This document shows positions 9,547-20,184 of a stretch of DNA of 64,000 nt, one piece after another. Under the pieces are notes generated by a model that saw only the letters and a list, made by a program, of their open reading frames with translations, was not told the DNA's origin and made no database searches. How positions within the stretch are numbered: position 1 is the first letter of the stretch; each line of letters opens with the position of its first letter. Source of the stretch: Paraphaeosphaeria minitans (taxonomy: Eukaryota; Ascomycota; Dothideomycetes; Pleosporales; Didymosphaeriaceae); contig WJXW01000002.1 in assembly GCA_015832175.1 (NCBI GenBank), positions 1,054,001 through 1,118,000 on the forward strand, given 5' to 3'. Both the position numbers and the translations under genes were made by a program.

Positions 9547-12402
9547 ATGGGCAAACGGTCGTCCAAACCCAGCGCGCGCGTGCTCCCCCTCATCCCGCTC
9601 CCCGTGCCGCTTGCCATCCTCCCCGCCACCACGATCAAGATCCCCATCGCCAACCGCTCAGACATCGCCGCCATCCTCGCAAAGATCTACAGCATCTCCC
9701 CGACCGCCAAACCCGATGCTGCCATCACCATCGCCTGCGTACCGCTCAACTCGCCCGACGTGTCGCCCCTCGACGGGAAGCTGCTCATTGAGGATGGCAG
9801 CAACAAGGGCAGAAGAGAGAATCTGTATGAGACGGATCCAGTGAATGCGACCAAGAAGGACATCTTTGGGTATGCGTGCGTGGCGAAGGTCAGCGGGGTG
9901 CAGGGGCGACGGCAGGGGGAGCTCAGTCTGGTTGTTGAGGGGCTGGAGCGGGTGAGGGTTGTGGACGTGGTGCAGGACCGGCCGTACTTTGAGGGCGAGC
10001 TCGAGGCTGTCGACGAGTTTGGTATGTGCACACAATACTATCCCAGGTCACGCCAGATGAATGGAAAACTGACTCTTGCAGTGGATGTGGACAACCCCGA
10101 ATTCGAGTCGCATTTTAACCTGCTCAAGCAGCTGTCGCGCGAACTGCTCGCCCTCGTCCGCCTGTCGTCTATACTACCACGCGCCCCGGCCGTGTCGCTC
10201 TCGCCCATTGTCGCTCGTAGATTGGAATTGTTCATCGCTCGGAAAGACTTGACCGAAGCGGGTTCTCTGGCTGACTTCATGGCCAACGTGGTGGACTGCA
10301 CGCACGAAGAGAAGCTCCGTGTGTTGGCGGCAGTTGACGTGAAGGAGCGGGTGGACAAAGTCATCGAGATACTCCAGCGCCAAATCACAAACATACAGGG
10401 CAGCACGCGGATAACAGTCACCACCTCTGCCCTGCCTGTACCGACAGGCAGCTTCGACATTGACCAGCTCCGGAGATTACAGCAGGAAGCCCTACAAAGA
10501 CGAGGCATGAGGGGCTCGAATATGCCCGCTGGCTTTCCGGGCGGGCTTCCAGCCGGCGGGGCGAACGTGGGAGATGACGAGCCCAATGAGGTGGACGAGC
10601 TCAAGAAGAGGCTTCAAGATGCACAGCTCTCGCCCGAGGCGGACAAGGTCGCACAGCGTGAGCTCCAGCGGCTTTCCAAGATGAACCCAGCACAGGCAGA
10701 ATACCAGGTCTGCCGCAATTACCTGGAGAACCTTGCCGAGATTCCGTGGACGAAGACTACGGCCGACCAGCTGGATGCGAAGACGCTGATCAAGGCGAAG
10801 AAGCAGCTCGATGACGACCACTATGGGCTAGAGAAGATCAAGAAGCGACTGTTGGAGTATCTGGCTGTGCTCAAGCTCAAGGAGCACGCCAACAAGAGCC
10901 TCGACGAGCAGATCCGCACGCTTGCTGATGCAGCGCATCCCCAGGAGGAGAAAGACGAAAAGGAACAAGATATAGAAGAAAAGCCCACACGAGAGCCCAC
11001 AGAAGAAGAGATGCGATTGATGGAGAAGAAGCGCATGGTCGACAAGTCACCCATCCTCCTGCTCGTCGGCCCTCCCGGCACCGGAAAAACGTCACTCGCA
11101 AAGTCCATCGCGACAGCCCTCGGCCGCAAGTTCCACCGCATCTCCCTCGGCGGCGTGCGCGACGAAGCCGAGATCCGCGGCCATCGCCGCACATACGTCG
11201 CCGCTATGCCCGGCCTCGTCGTCAACGGCCTCAAGAAAGTCGCCGTCTCGAATCCAGTCTTCCTGCTCGACGAAATCGACAAGCTCAGCACGTCAAACTA
11301 CAACGGCGACCCCTCCGCGGCGATGCTCGAGGTTCTCGACCCAGAGCAAAACCACACCTTCACAGACCACTACGTCAACATCCCCATCGACCTCTCCAAA
11401 GTCCTCTTCATCGCCACCGCAAACTCCCTCGACACCATTCCCCCACCCCTCCTCGACCGCATGGAGACCATCCAGCTCAGCGGCTATACGACGCTGGAGA
11501 AGCGCAACATCGCAGAGCGCCACCTCATCCCTAAGCAAATCACGACCAACGGGCTGCACAGCGAAGAAGTCCTCATTCCCACGGACGTTCTCGACAAAAT
11601 CATCACAGCCTACACGCGCGAAGCCGGCGTGCGCAATCTCGAGCGCGAAGTCGGCAGCGTGTGTCGCTCGAAAGCCGTCGAGTACGCGACTGCAAAGGAC
11701 ACTGATACCCTCGCGGCGTACAACCCTGCCGTCACGCTGTCCGATCTGGACGCCATCCTCGGCATCGAGCGCTTCGCAGAGGAACTGACAGAACAACATG
11801 CCCGTCCCGGCGTTGTAACCGGGCTGGTAGCGTACTCGTCCGGCGGGCAGGGCTCCATCCTGTTCATCGAGATCGCGGACATGCCTGGGTCCGGGCGCGT
11901 GCAGCTCACAGGCAAACTCGGCGACGTGCTCAAAGAGAGCGTCGAGGTCGCGCTGTCCTGGGTCAAGTCGCATGCCTTCGAGCTCGGCCTCGCCGCCTCC
12001 GCTGACGAAGACGTCATGAAGTCCCGCGCCATCCACGTCCACTGTCCCTCGGGCGCCATCCCAAAGGATGGCCCGTCCGCAGGGCTGGCTCACACCGTCG
12101 CGCTCATCTCCCTGTTCAGCGGCAAACCCGTTCCGCCTACCCTCGCGATGACGGGCGAAGTGTCCCTCCGCGGGCGCGTATTGCCCGTTGGTGGGATCAA
12201 GGAGAAGCTCATCGGGGCGCTGCGGGCGGGTGTCGAGAGAGTCCTCCTGCCCGAGGCGAACAGGAAGGATGCGCGGGATCTGCCGGCCGAGGTGTTGGAT
12301 GGGCTGAAGATCGAGTTTGTGGGGCACATTTGGGAGGCGCTTGGGTTGGTGTGGCCGGAGCGGTGGGAGGGGAGGGAGGCTGGGTGGGAGAGCAGGCTGT
12401 AG
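9547..12402 (+). CDS. Peroxisomal Lon protease (ATP-dependent, LONP2 type)
   Basis: Two exons, 9547-10021 and 10082-12402 (931 aa); the 60-base intron (GTATGT..TTGCAG, CTGAC branch point) is a multiple of three and also open, so it could be mistaken for coding. Domains in order: LON substrate-binding domain (about 12-260), AAA+ ATPase with Walker [10 protein letters not shown] (about 488) and Walker [11 protein letters not shown], then the serine protease domain with DGPSAG (catalytic Ser about 824) and GGIKEK (catalytic Lys about 865). It ends in SRL, a type-1 peroxisomal targeting signal, which with the absence of a mitochondrial presequence places it in the peroxisomal matrix, where this family degrades misfolded and oxidised proteins. 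The start at 9547 has a good context (CCACCATGG); the frame is open upstream to 9358 but that stretch looks like leader. Confidence 0.97.
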   Translation: MGKRSSKPSARVLPLIPLPVPLAILPATTIKIPIANRSDIAAILAKIYSISPTAKPDAAITIACVPLNSPDVSPLDGKLLIEDGSNKGRRENLYETDPVNATKKDIFGYACVAKVSGVQGRRQGELSLVVEGLERVRVVDVVQDRPYFEGELEAVDEFGMCTQYYPRSRQMNGKLTLAVDVDNPEFESHFNLLKQLSRELLALVRLSSILPRAPAVSLSPIVARRLELFIARKDLTEAGSLADFMANVVDCTHEEKLRVLAAVDVKERVDKVIEILQRQITNIQGSTRITVTTSALPVPTGSFDIDQLRRLQQEALQRRGMRGSNMPAGFPGGLPAGGANVGDDEPNEVDELKKRLQDAQLSPEADKVAQRELQRLSKMNPAQAEYQVCRNYLENLAEIPWTKTTADQLDAKTLIKAKKQLDDDHYGLEKIKKRLLEYLAVLKLKEHANKSLDEQIRTLADAAHPQEEKDEKEQDIEEKPTREPTEEEMRLMEKKRMVDKSPILLLVGPPGTGKTSLAKSIATALGRKFHRISLGGVRDEAEIRGHRRTYVAAMPGLVVNGLKKVAVSNPVFLLDEIDKLSTSNYNGDPSAAMLEVLDPEQNHTFTDHYVNIPIDLSKVLFIATANSLDTIPPPLLDRMETIQLSGYTTLEKRNIAERHLIPKQITTNGLHSEEVLIPTDVLDKIITAYTREAGVRNLEREVGSVCRSKAVEYATAKDTDTLAAYNPAVTLSDLDAILGIERFAEELTEQHARPGVVTGLVAYSSGGQGSILFIEIADMPGSGRVQLTGKLGDVLKESVEVALSWVKSHAFELGLAASADEDVMKSRAIHVHCPSGAIPKDGPSAGLAHTVALISLFSGKPVPPTLAMTGEVSLRGRVLPVGGIKEKLIGALRAGVERVLLPEANRKDARDLPAEVLDGLKIEFVGHIWEALGLVWPERWEGREAGWESRL

Positions 12403-13158
12403 TGCGTTGGACGGGGAGAGATACGCCGGGAGAGGGAAGGGGCGTAAGGGTTGTCTGTGTATAGTTATGGTTGCATTCGCTCTTTGGCATTTAGGTATGG
12501 TTTGGTCTGGTATGGTGTGGTATGACGGCGTTTGGGCACGATTGGCTTAGCGGTTCGGGTCTGTATCATCTATTAGGTATCTATTCCGTCTACCTAATAC
12601 TCTTTACTCCATTCTACCGTTGCCATGTCACGTCTTCCCGCAAACCAGGCACATCACTCGTCCGAACAGCACAAGTCCGTTTTCTTTTGCAGATCTCGCG
12701 ACAATCATGCATGCAGTGGTCATATACGTATACGTATACGAATAGACTTCCCTTCCTCTCCTTGCTCCTTGCTTCCTTCTCCTACCCACCCTCCTCGCTA
12801 CATGCACCACAACGCTCAACAAACAACCCAGTGTCAGTGTTCTCTCCACTCGCCGCCCACCCCCCACAAGAAAAAGAAACTAACAATCCCTTCCTCCACA
12901 CCCGGCCCGCCACGCCAGCTCTCAACGCCCAGCCTGCCAGCCTCACACGTACCTGCCTCTCCACATTCCCACATGCACGGTACATTAGCGTCGAGGCTTG
13001 TTCTAGAAGGCCGCTAAAAGCGCCCGAGCGGCTGGGGTGGCGGGACAAAGCGTGTGTGCGTGCGTGCGTGCGTAGTGGAGGCGGGACAAAGAAAGTGACA
13101 GATTGGGACGGGGTGGGCGGGGTGGGGATTGAAGAACAAGATGGAATCAGCAATGGAG
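12403..13158. other. Convergent 3' intergenic region between Lon and CHO2
   Basis: About 750 bases between two gene ends. It contains simple repeats: TGGTATGG/TGGTCTGG runs near 12495-12525, an ATACGT repeat at about 12725-12740, and a GTGC/GTGCG run at about 13056-13074. Long open frames cross it (for example 12522-13226) but are proline/serine/threonine-rich chance frames with no motif. Confidence 0.45.
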
Positions 13159-16100
13159 CTACCGCAGCTCGGGCGTGTTGCGTCCTGTGCGGGACATGCT
13201 ATACGGCGCCTGCGGGCTATCAGTAGGGGCGAAAGGATAGGCGGAGGGTGATAGAGGAGGGGAGACATACCAGGACTTTCTTCGCGTTACAGATGCGCCA
13301 TGCGAGGTTACGCACCGTGCCGTCGGCCTGGACGACTTCGGGTGCGAATTCGATGCCGAACCTGTGTTACGTTAGCTACGCATGCTACGCATAGAAGATG
13401 GGTACTCACATCTGATGCACCGCGAACACGACTCGGCGGGAGTACTTCCCGTCCCTCTCGACCAGGCTACCAAACGGCTCATCCGCCGTGCTCGGCGCAA
13501 TCTCTGGATCTCTGTCAAAGCAATTCTGCACGACCGGCAGCAGCGCACGCTCCACAGGCTCGCGAATCGTTCCACTGACGTCGAGCTCGACGTCCTCCTC
13601 GTCGAAGCGCGGGATGCGTGTCTCGAAGGCCTGTGAGATGGCGAGGACATTGTGTTTGCCATTGTGGTGGTATCGGAACTCGAACACGCCGGTAGTCCAC
13701 CAGAGCTTGTCGCCGCGGAACTCGACTTCGCCTGTGTAGCAGTCTGCGTCTGCATCTTTGCGGGCGGATGCGGGCATGATCCTGTCGGAAACGAGAACGC
13801 CTTCCTCGGCGCGGGAAGTGTCGTGGACACCCTTATTGGTGGCGATCCAGCGCCCGTTGCTACCGATGCGGGTTACCTCGCGCGACGCGTTGTCAGCGAC
13901 CATGTAGAGGCCTATCCAGTCCTTTTTGCTATGTATCAGAGGAGCCTGCCAGCGAACCTTGATGGGGGCGCCGTATTCCAGCATGAGCTTGTCGAAGTTG
14001 CTGGTCCGCTCGGCGGGTGTACGTGCCATTGAGCCTTCTCGCGCGTGGCCCTTCTGAAGTTCCATGTAAGGCGACAGGCGTGAGCCCTCGATTTCGAGCT
14101 TATACTGTGTAGGGTCTACTCCGGCTAGTTCTGGAGCTAGGCGAGTGATGGATATGCGTGCCGGGTAGGATTTGAATAATGCAGTAGTATCCTTGAAAAA
14201 AGTATCAACGCCAGCAGCGAGCTTGGGTCTGGCGCTCTCGATGACCTCTTCGATGAATTCCACGGTCGAGTTGAGGTAGTCATCTGCCGCTGACTGCCAG
14301 TTACGAACGGGATTGGGGAGAGCCTGCCTGAGGGTCTTGCTTACGCCCGACGTTAGGCGCAATTTCTCGCCGTAAAGCTTTTGCATGTGGGGACGCTCCA
14401 CAAACTGTAAGAAGACGAGGTTCAGGATATGCGCGGTTCCAGCGAGGTAGAACATGGGCAGACTCCATGTGATCAGTGCAACACCCCAAACGGCGGCGAG
14501 ACCGAGGACTCGTTCAGGATTGTTCAGGAAGCGGTAGATGCCGGAGTATGTAAGGTTCTTCGCGGGCGGATCGAAGAAGAAATCTCCTAAGATGAGGGTA
14601 CAAAGTCAGTATGAGTTTAGACAGGGTGGAACATGTCTTAGCCGAGAGGGAAAGGTAAGAGACATCAACTTTGTGGCCGGTGGTTTACTCACCGCAAAAC
14701 CAACCGAATTCTCCCAATGATTCGTAGATGCTGGAAGCGACCCATACCTGCAGCGCAACAAGGCTGACTCCGAGGACATGTCGAAGCAGCGTCCATCCAT
14801 ACGTCCAGTCTGACGGAAGGGTGTACATTTTCCAAGCCGCAGCGACGAAGCTAATGTGACTCAAAGTCATGCTGAGGTGGTACAGGTACTTCCATTGCCG
14901 CCACGCTTCTTCTTTGCTGTCTCCGTACTTGATGAAATGGCGCGTCCAATTCTTCTTTTTAGACTGTCGGTCCAGGATATATCCCAGGCCGAGCGTGTAC
15001 CATAGCCTCCAAACGAAAGCATTAACGAGGAAAAAGGTGCGCACCGGCCATGTGTTCGGTGTCATAGTTGCAAAGCAAAACATGTACAGGGTGAACAAGA
15101 CTACGCTCGTATCTAGTGAGCGATGGAAATCGGTGTTCAATGGACCTACGATGTTGTGAATCTGCGAGGGCTTTCCGTCAGACTCGTTGACGGGAACACC
15201 ATCGAGGAATGTAGCTTCGGAGTGACCAGACATGGGACGTTCGTCTCGGTGGATGCTTTGGGACTGTTGGCGCTTTCTGGGCGGTGGCGTGTTGTACGTC
15301 TTGTCGATGTGTGGATTTTCCACGAAGGTCAAGAAGGCAAATTGCGCGGCGTGGGCGATTACGGAGATGCACAAGACAGCGTAGCTCGAGGCCATCATAG
15401 ATATACCGTAATAGCCCGCGTATCCCACTGAGTACATAGGGTGCGGAGCCATCTCGAAGACTCCGTCGAAGGTAAGTTGCTGATCAATAAGGTAGAAAAA
15501 GTCCCCCCTATTTTGTTCGTTTTAAGCATGCGTGTTTCCATATATTTTTCATTTGAGATTTTCATAATGCTTACCAGTACCACGCGAAGTCTTTGACCAC
15601 CCTATGGGCGTCGAGTTTGACCCACAGATTGAAGAGAAAAAGTAGGACGCCCGTGGCCCATCGCAGCAGCCACAAGCCCCAGCTCTCGTCTGGGCGGTTG
15701 AAGCAGGCTATGGCGAAGAGGCAGTACGAGACGAAGTCACACATGAGGATGAGATCTACGACCCGTCTGAAGAGCAGCCACGTATTGTATTCGAGCGGGG
15801 CTTCTTCGAACTTGTAGTCGTTGGGGATCTTGGTCTCCATTTCGCGCTGGATCAGCGTGTACAGGGTGCGGTGCTTGTTGGCACCCAGGTCTGGGTTCTC
15901 GAAGAGGTGCGAGTTCTTCGCCCAAAGGACCAGACGGTTGTGGTTGGACTGCATGTGCAGGAGCCAACCAATGCCTACATTGTAGGCCGCACGCCAAAAC
16001 AGAAAGACAATGGCGAAGACGGGCTTGCGGGCGCTTGTGGGCAGTGCGTACAGCAGGAGAATCAGGCCAGCGAGGACAGCGAGGACGACAAGGTCAGACA

Positions 16101-16453
16101 AGTTCTTTGGTTGCGAGGGCGAAAGAAGCTGCGACACCATGTCGTGCGTTTGCGGCACGATGAAGACTGCGGTCGACGTGTTAGCATCGAGCCTACCACC
16201 TGCCACTACTCACTGCGTCGCCCGTGGGCTACTTTCTCGCGCTGCATGGCGCTGCCCGCCGTGTCAACGTACCGGTGCCGTCTGGCGTCCTGCCGTAGGT
16301 GCGCTTCGGGCCATGTTTCTGGTCCTTGGCCTCCTGTTCATTCAGGTCTAGCACCTTTTGTCTTGCGTCGTCGGAGCTGTGCAGCGGGTTGGCCGAGGAC
16401 CGTTCGCGCAGGGTGCCGCCATCAGCGCTCGTGCTGTGAGACGCGTCCGCCAT
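13159..16453 (-). CDS. cho2: Phosphatidylethanolamine N-methyltransferase
   Basis: Six exons on the minus strand: 16453-16273, 16166-15575, 15507-14693, 14586-13410, 13361-13271, 13209-13159 (968 aa). Introns of 48-106 bases have GT..AG ends, several with TGCTAAC/CTGAT branch points, and all phases close. CHO2 sits in the ER membrane and performs the first SAM-dependent methylation of phosphatidylethanolamine on the way to phosphatidylcholine. Family segments seen: [20 protein letters not shown] near residue 61, [20 protein letters not shown] (methyltransferase core), a second core with [10 protein letters not shown], and the soluble C-terminal half with [15 protein letters not shown] and the ending [13 protein letters not shown]. 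Multiple transmembrane segments (for example [16 protein letters not shown]). Length is as expected for fungal CHO2. The last exon codes only 16 residues, so a shorter annotation would miss it. Confidence 0.95.
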
Positions 16454-17312
16454 GATGCTGTGCAGAGACGAGCAGCAGAAGGAGGGGTAGTTGCAGGCAG
16501 TCACACAATTTCGGGTGGACGTGGCCCGGTGCGCGTTTGGGCGAAGCGGAGGCGCTATTAAATGCAGGCGTGCGCTGTGTGGTGGGCGCGGTGGGTGTGG
16601 TGGAGCGCGGGTTGATGCGGGCTAGGTGCGGCTTGCGCGCCCGGTGCAATTGCGTATGAACAGAGGCAGCAGCGGGATGCAGCCATCGAGTGTTGAACTC
16701 CAGCGGGTATGTTGAATGTGCCAACGAGTGACTGAAGACGTCGTGAGAGCAGAGGGAGCGTTCTCACGGCGACGTCGGGGAATGTAAGACATGGCAGAGC
16801 CGTGTCGTGTCAACAGCCATGGCGGGGTCTGCCCCACCTTGGGACCTAGACTAGGTAGGTACGGTACCCAGTGACCACACCCATCAGTGATCACACCCAC
16901 CCACCCACACCCACACCCACCACGCCCACCACACCCTCCCCACCACACCTCAACCGCATCACTTCTCCCACCCGGCACTCCATGGCGAACTCGAGCCTCA
17001 AGAAATCATCGCATAGCGCCATTATGTGCTCTTCATGTGCATTTTTACTCAGTTTGACTGTGCCTAGCTAAGTACAGAGTGTCAGTCCAAGAACCGTTAG
17101 ACTATTCACCTACCTTACCCGACCCCGGTACTGCCGGCATGTGACGTGCCAAATGCCTCACGTGCTCTTGGCACTTCCAACTCAAGCGAGTGTTGCTCCC
17201 GGAACCGTTCTCCACAGCCAGTCCGAATGCTCGTCTGGATGCTCCTCTAAATGCTCGTCTGGATGCTCCTCTGAATAACGTACAACACGAACATCGCACA
17301 ATCGTCACGTGC
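16454..17312. promoter_or_regulatory. CHO2 upstream region with CA/CCACCC-rich tract and 23-bp repeats
   Basis: Holds the CHO2 promoter and the 3' flank of the next minus-strand gene. At 16851 there is CTAGGTAGGTACGGTACC, and at about 16893-16950 a low-complexity CCCACC/CACACCC tract. At 17226-17248 and 17250-17272 lie two identical 23-base copies (AATGCTCGTCTGGATGCTCC then TCT). No gene seen. Confidence 0.5.
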
Positions 17313-18290
17313 TCAGATCGAATGGCACCTCTTGCGCCTATTCTTGCCTGCACATTCTCCATCCTCTCTCCCACGCAGCCGACTCTGGCCAGGCCAGCTC
17401 GACGATGAGTCCTTCCGGGTAGCTGTGGGTCGAACAACGCTCGAGAGGCGTTCAACTGCCATACCCTCGTCGGAGCAGCGACGCCTGTGGATCGAACTCA
17501 TACGCTTCGATGCCAAGAAACCAGAAATGGTGAGCTTATCCAACTCCCTCGTCAGCTGCGTGACGGGCAGTTGCAGGTGGGCAGCGCTTGGCTCGAAAGT
17601 CGCCGCTTCTGGGCTGAGCATGAAGTCGGTGTGTGCGGAAACCGGCGGCGCTACAAGAAACGCTGATTTGGGCCCAGGGACAGATCGAGGAGGCAGTGGA
17701 GATGGACGTCTGATTTCTACTTCTGTACAGCTAGCCGTCGTGTCGGCTGAGACGCCGCCCAGCAGCAGCGGTCCTCTGCCTGTCTGCTCGAGTGAAGAGA
17801 TGTCCACGTCGTCTGCCCAGCCTTGCCGGCCAAACGAGGTTGTGTCTGGTTCCCCGTAGGAGTTGCTACCGTACTGTCCTGCGCCGTTGAACGACAACAC
17901 CGGCGGATAGATGATGGCCTCCAATGTGTGAATGTTGTTCTCGCAAACCTGGAGACAATCGAGTATGGCCTTCTCCTCATTCTCGCATGTCTGGATTGTT
18001 TTGCTCGTCCTCCATCTGTCCTGCTGAATCTTCTTCCGTTTCGTACGGGGAGTCGGGTTGGTGCTCAATATGCGTTGGTTGCGTGTCTGTCGGTCGCGGA
18101 GGGCATTGAGTTTTGTCACAGTCTTCGATAGCAATCCTTCCAGGTAGCCCTTTTGACCACGCAAGCCGTTAAGTGTTGGAGCCCATGTGTTGAGGTTATG
18201 CATCGTCTGCGTGTTGTGAACGAAAGCGTCAAAGTAGCCGGAGAGTCGATCTGGTGAGTAGGGATTGACCGGTCGTACTCCGTACCCCAT
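17313..18290 (-). CDS. Hypothetical basic protein, unrecognised
   Basis: Single open frame of 325 aa that I do not recognise. Visible: an N-terminal region starting MGYGVRPVNPYSPDRLSGYF, a strongly basic helix-prone stretch (about 60-110: RTKRKKIQQDRWRTSKTIQT) followed by CENEEKAILDCLQVCENN, which could form a coiled coil, then a low-complexity Ser/Pro/Thr-rich middle and a Lys/Arg-rich C-terminus (GKNRRKRCHSI). The N-terminal third looks like genuine protein sequence; the rest could be disordered. No signal peptide or membrane segment. The start is the first Met of the frame. A nuclear protein is possible from the basic clusters but not shown. An unseen 5' exon cannot be excluded. Confidence 0.5.
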   Translation of the reverse strand: MGYGVRPVNPYSPDRLSGYFDAFVHNTQTMHNLNTWAPTLNGLRGQKGYLEGLLSKTVTKLNALRDRQTRNQRILSTNPTPRTKRKKIQQDRWRTSKTIQTCENEEKAILDCLQVCENNIHTLEAIIYPPVLSFNGAGQYGSNSYGEPDTTSFGRQGWADDVDISSLEQTGRGPLLLGGVSADTTASCTEVEIRRPSPLPPRSVPGPKSAFLVAPPVSAHTDFMLSPEAATFEPSAAHLQLPVTQLTRELDKLTISGFLASKRMSSIHRRRCSDEGMAVERLSSVVRPTATRKDSSSSWPGQSRLRGREDGECAGKNRRKRCHSI

Positions 18291-20184
18291 ATTGCAGAAA
18301 AGACCTTGGTGTCCTCGACGGGCTTGTTCAAACCGACAGGGAGCATCGGACAGACCGCGTGGCGCTCAAAGTCTTACCGCGCATTGTTGGTCCCGCGCGA
18401 GCCAACAGGAAGAGGGTCGATGCTCTGTCTTGCTCGGAAACGACCAGTGGTTCTTTCAAGTAGCAACATTCACGGCGAGCTGGAATATAGTGCTCAAATA
18501 GATGGCGACTAGAGTCTAGTTTGTCGGGATTTCTTTGATTTCTCCGCACGGGCAGGCGTTGATGGCAACAATGGCAGTGAGGCGTAGCCGTCGCGAGTGG
18601 GAAGCGAGCCCGGTGTGCGTGACCCAGGCCCACGGTCAAGGTTGAATGCAGAAAAGAGTCCAAGCCCTTCTCCAATCCCGCCTATCTTGTCTGGGGCTTA
18701 CGGATGGTTCAGGGTTCTGCCATGGTCGAAAAGAAAGAAATTCGTGTCTGCGAACAAAGAAATGGTGCAGCCAACCGTGAATAACTGTGCAGTAGTCTTT
18801 CTCAACATGCAGAGGTACAAGAGCCCAGCAGAGTCTGTAGGATTAGGTACTAGTTTAGAATAAGCTACTTTTGAGTAGTTACGCTCGCTTCAACTTCAAC
18901 GAGCCCCCAGTGCAGAGTGTCGACGATTCTCGATCTGTAAGCATACCTATCGCACACTCAGCAGCTCGTCGACTGTGAAAGAGATTACTCTAAGTGGATG
19001 ATATTTTTTCGAGTTAGCTTTGAGAAGTCACCTCTCCCATCTGGGCTGGCTTCGGGCGAGCAAAAGCTCTTCGGGGTGCTCGCGTCTCAGCCAATATACA
19101 TCAGAGCCTGCACGAAATGCTCCCGAGATGAGAAGAGTGGGTGGTCGTACCTCCACATAGGTATCTAATCAGCGATCTACTAGGTAGGTAGTCCCACCTC
19201 AGATCACGATGACTAATCCCCATGCGTCCCACTGCAAACCGCTCATCGTCGTTTTGATAAGTGAACATGTTTCCATAATCACGCAACCTTGCATGCACCA
19301 GAATCGCGCGTTCCGAAAAGGTGCCTTGATTAGTCATCCTTATCCCGGTGCAGCCCACCTCGTGCTGACGCGACATGCAGTACCGTGGGCAATACGCACC
19401 ACGACCCCGCGTTCTCCCTCAATCTCGACGCTCACACAACAGACGGATTTGCGCGAATTCGCCGCCATCCCGCAATGCATCCGTATTCTGATCCAACCAA
19501 ATGTGTCAGACCGTGGGCCACTCACGGCACTACTGTACCTGACGAAAATCGAACCCCGCAACTGCTCCAGAGGGGTGCAAATGTTGCTGTTTTGTGGCCA
19601 ACAACGCGGAACAACAATTAGGAACGCAAGCCGGGTATTAGCGGATCGATTGTTCCCCGCTAGTCTTGCCCTTGCATGGCCTCTCAGCTCGATTCCTACG
19701 GCTTCCGGCCTCCCGTCAACATCAGCCCTCATGAACCGCATGAACGTCATCGTTTAAGATGCTCCACCCACCAATGTTTGCCACAATGCCCCTCTTGTGC
19801 GTTTGACCTAATGCTGAGTTTGATGTGGGGGTACACTGCCGCTGTCATCAGTTTCATTTCATGTCAAAAAGGCGATACGGCTTTTGTGAGGGGTCAATGG
19901 AGTGATAGGAGGTTAACCGACCCCGGAGCTCGTGGCAAATAAGCACTTCCGGCCGTACCATTTCCAGTCGTGAGTATTTGATGCCGGTTGATTTGTCTTG
20001 TGGCTGGAGCGTGATTAGCCCTACTGCACTAGTGCGGTGCATTCCTTGTCGTCTACTGCAGCATAGAGACCCTCTCTTCCTTCCAACTCTACCGGATCCC
20101 TCACCGTGAGCTACGCCATCTTTGGAGCGTCTAGCGCCTACTTTTAATTACGTGAATATATATTCACCGTAGCTGCCTTTTGCG
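18291..20184. other. 1.9-kb intergenic region, no gene recognised
   Basis: Lies between the heads of two divergent genes. The longest frame (19209-19757, 182 codons) overlaps a 136-codon frame on the other strand and has no motif; I treat both as chance. TAGGTAGGTA occurs at 19181. A TATATATTCA stretch at about 20156-20166 precedes the Egt1 start. No repeat or tRNA that folds. Confidence 0.4.

Noticed and set aside
11293..12327. 344-codon antisense frame opposite Lon
   Set aside because: Shadow of a GC-rich coding region; the plus strand encodes conserved AAA+ and protease motifs.
12522..13226. 234-codon plus-strand frame
   Set aside because: Low-complexity intergenic sequence with simple repeats, and it runs into the true last CHO2 exon on the other strand.
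19505..19580. Possible minus-strand tRNA (GGTTCGATTTT)
   Set aside because: The T-loop-like match has no matching T stem, acceptor or A box.
19209..19757. 182-codon plus-strand frame between two genes
   Set aside because: Overlapped by a minus-strand frame of similar quality, no motif, composition like random intergenic DNA.
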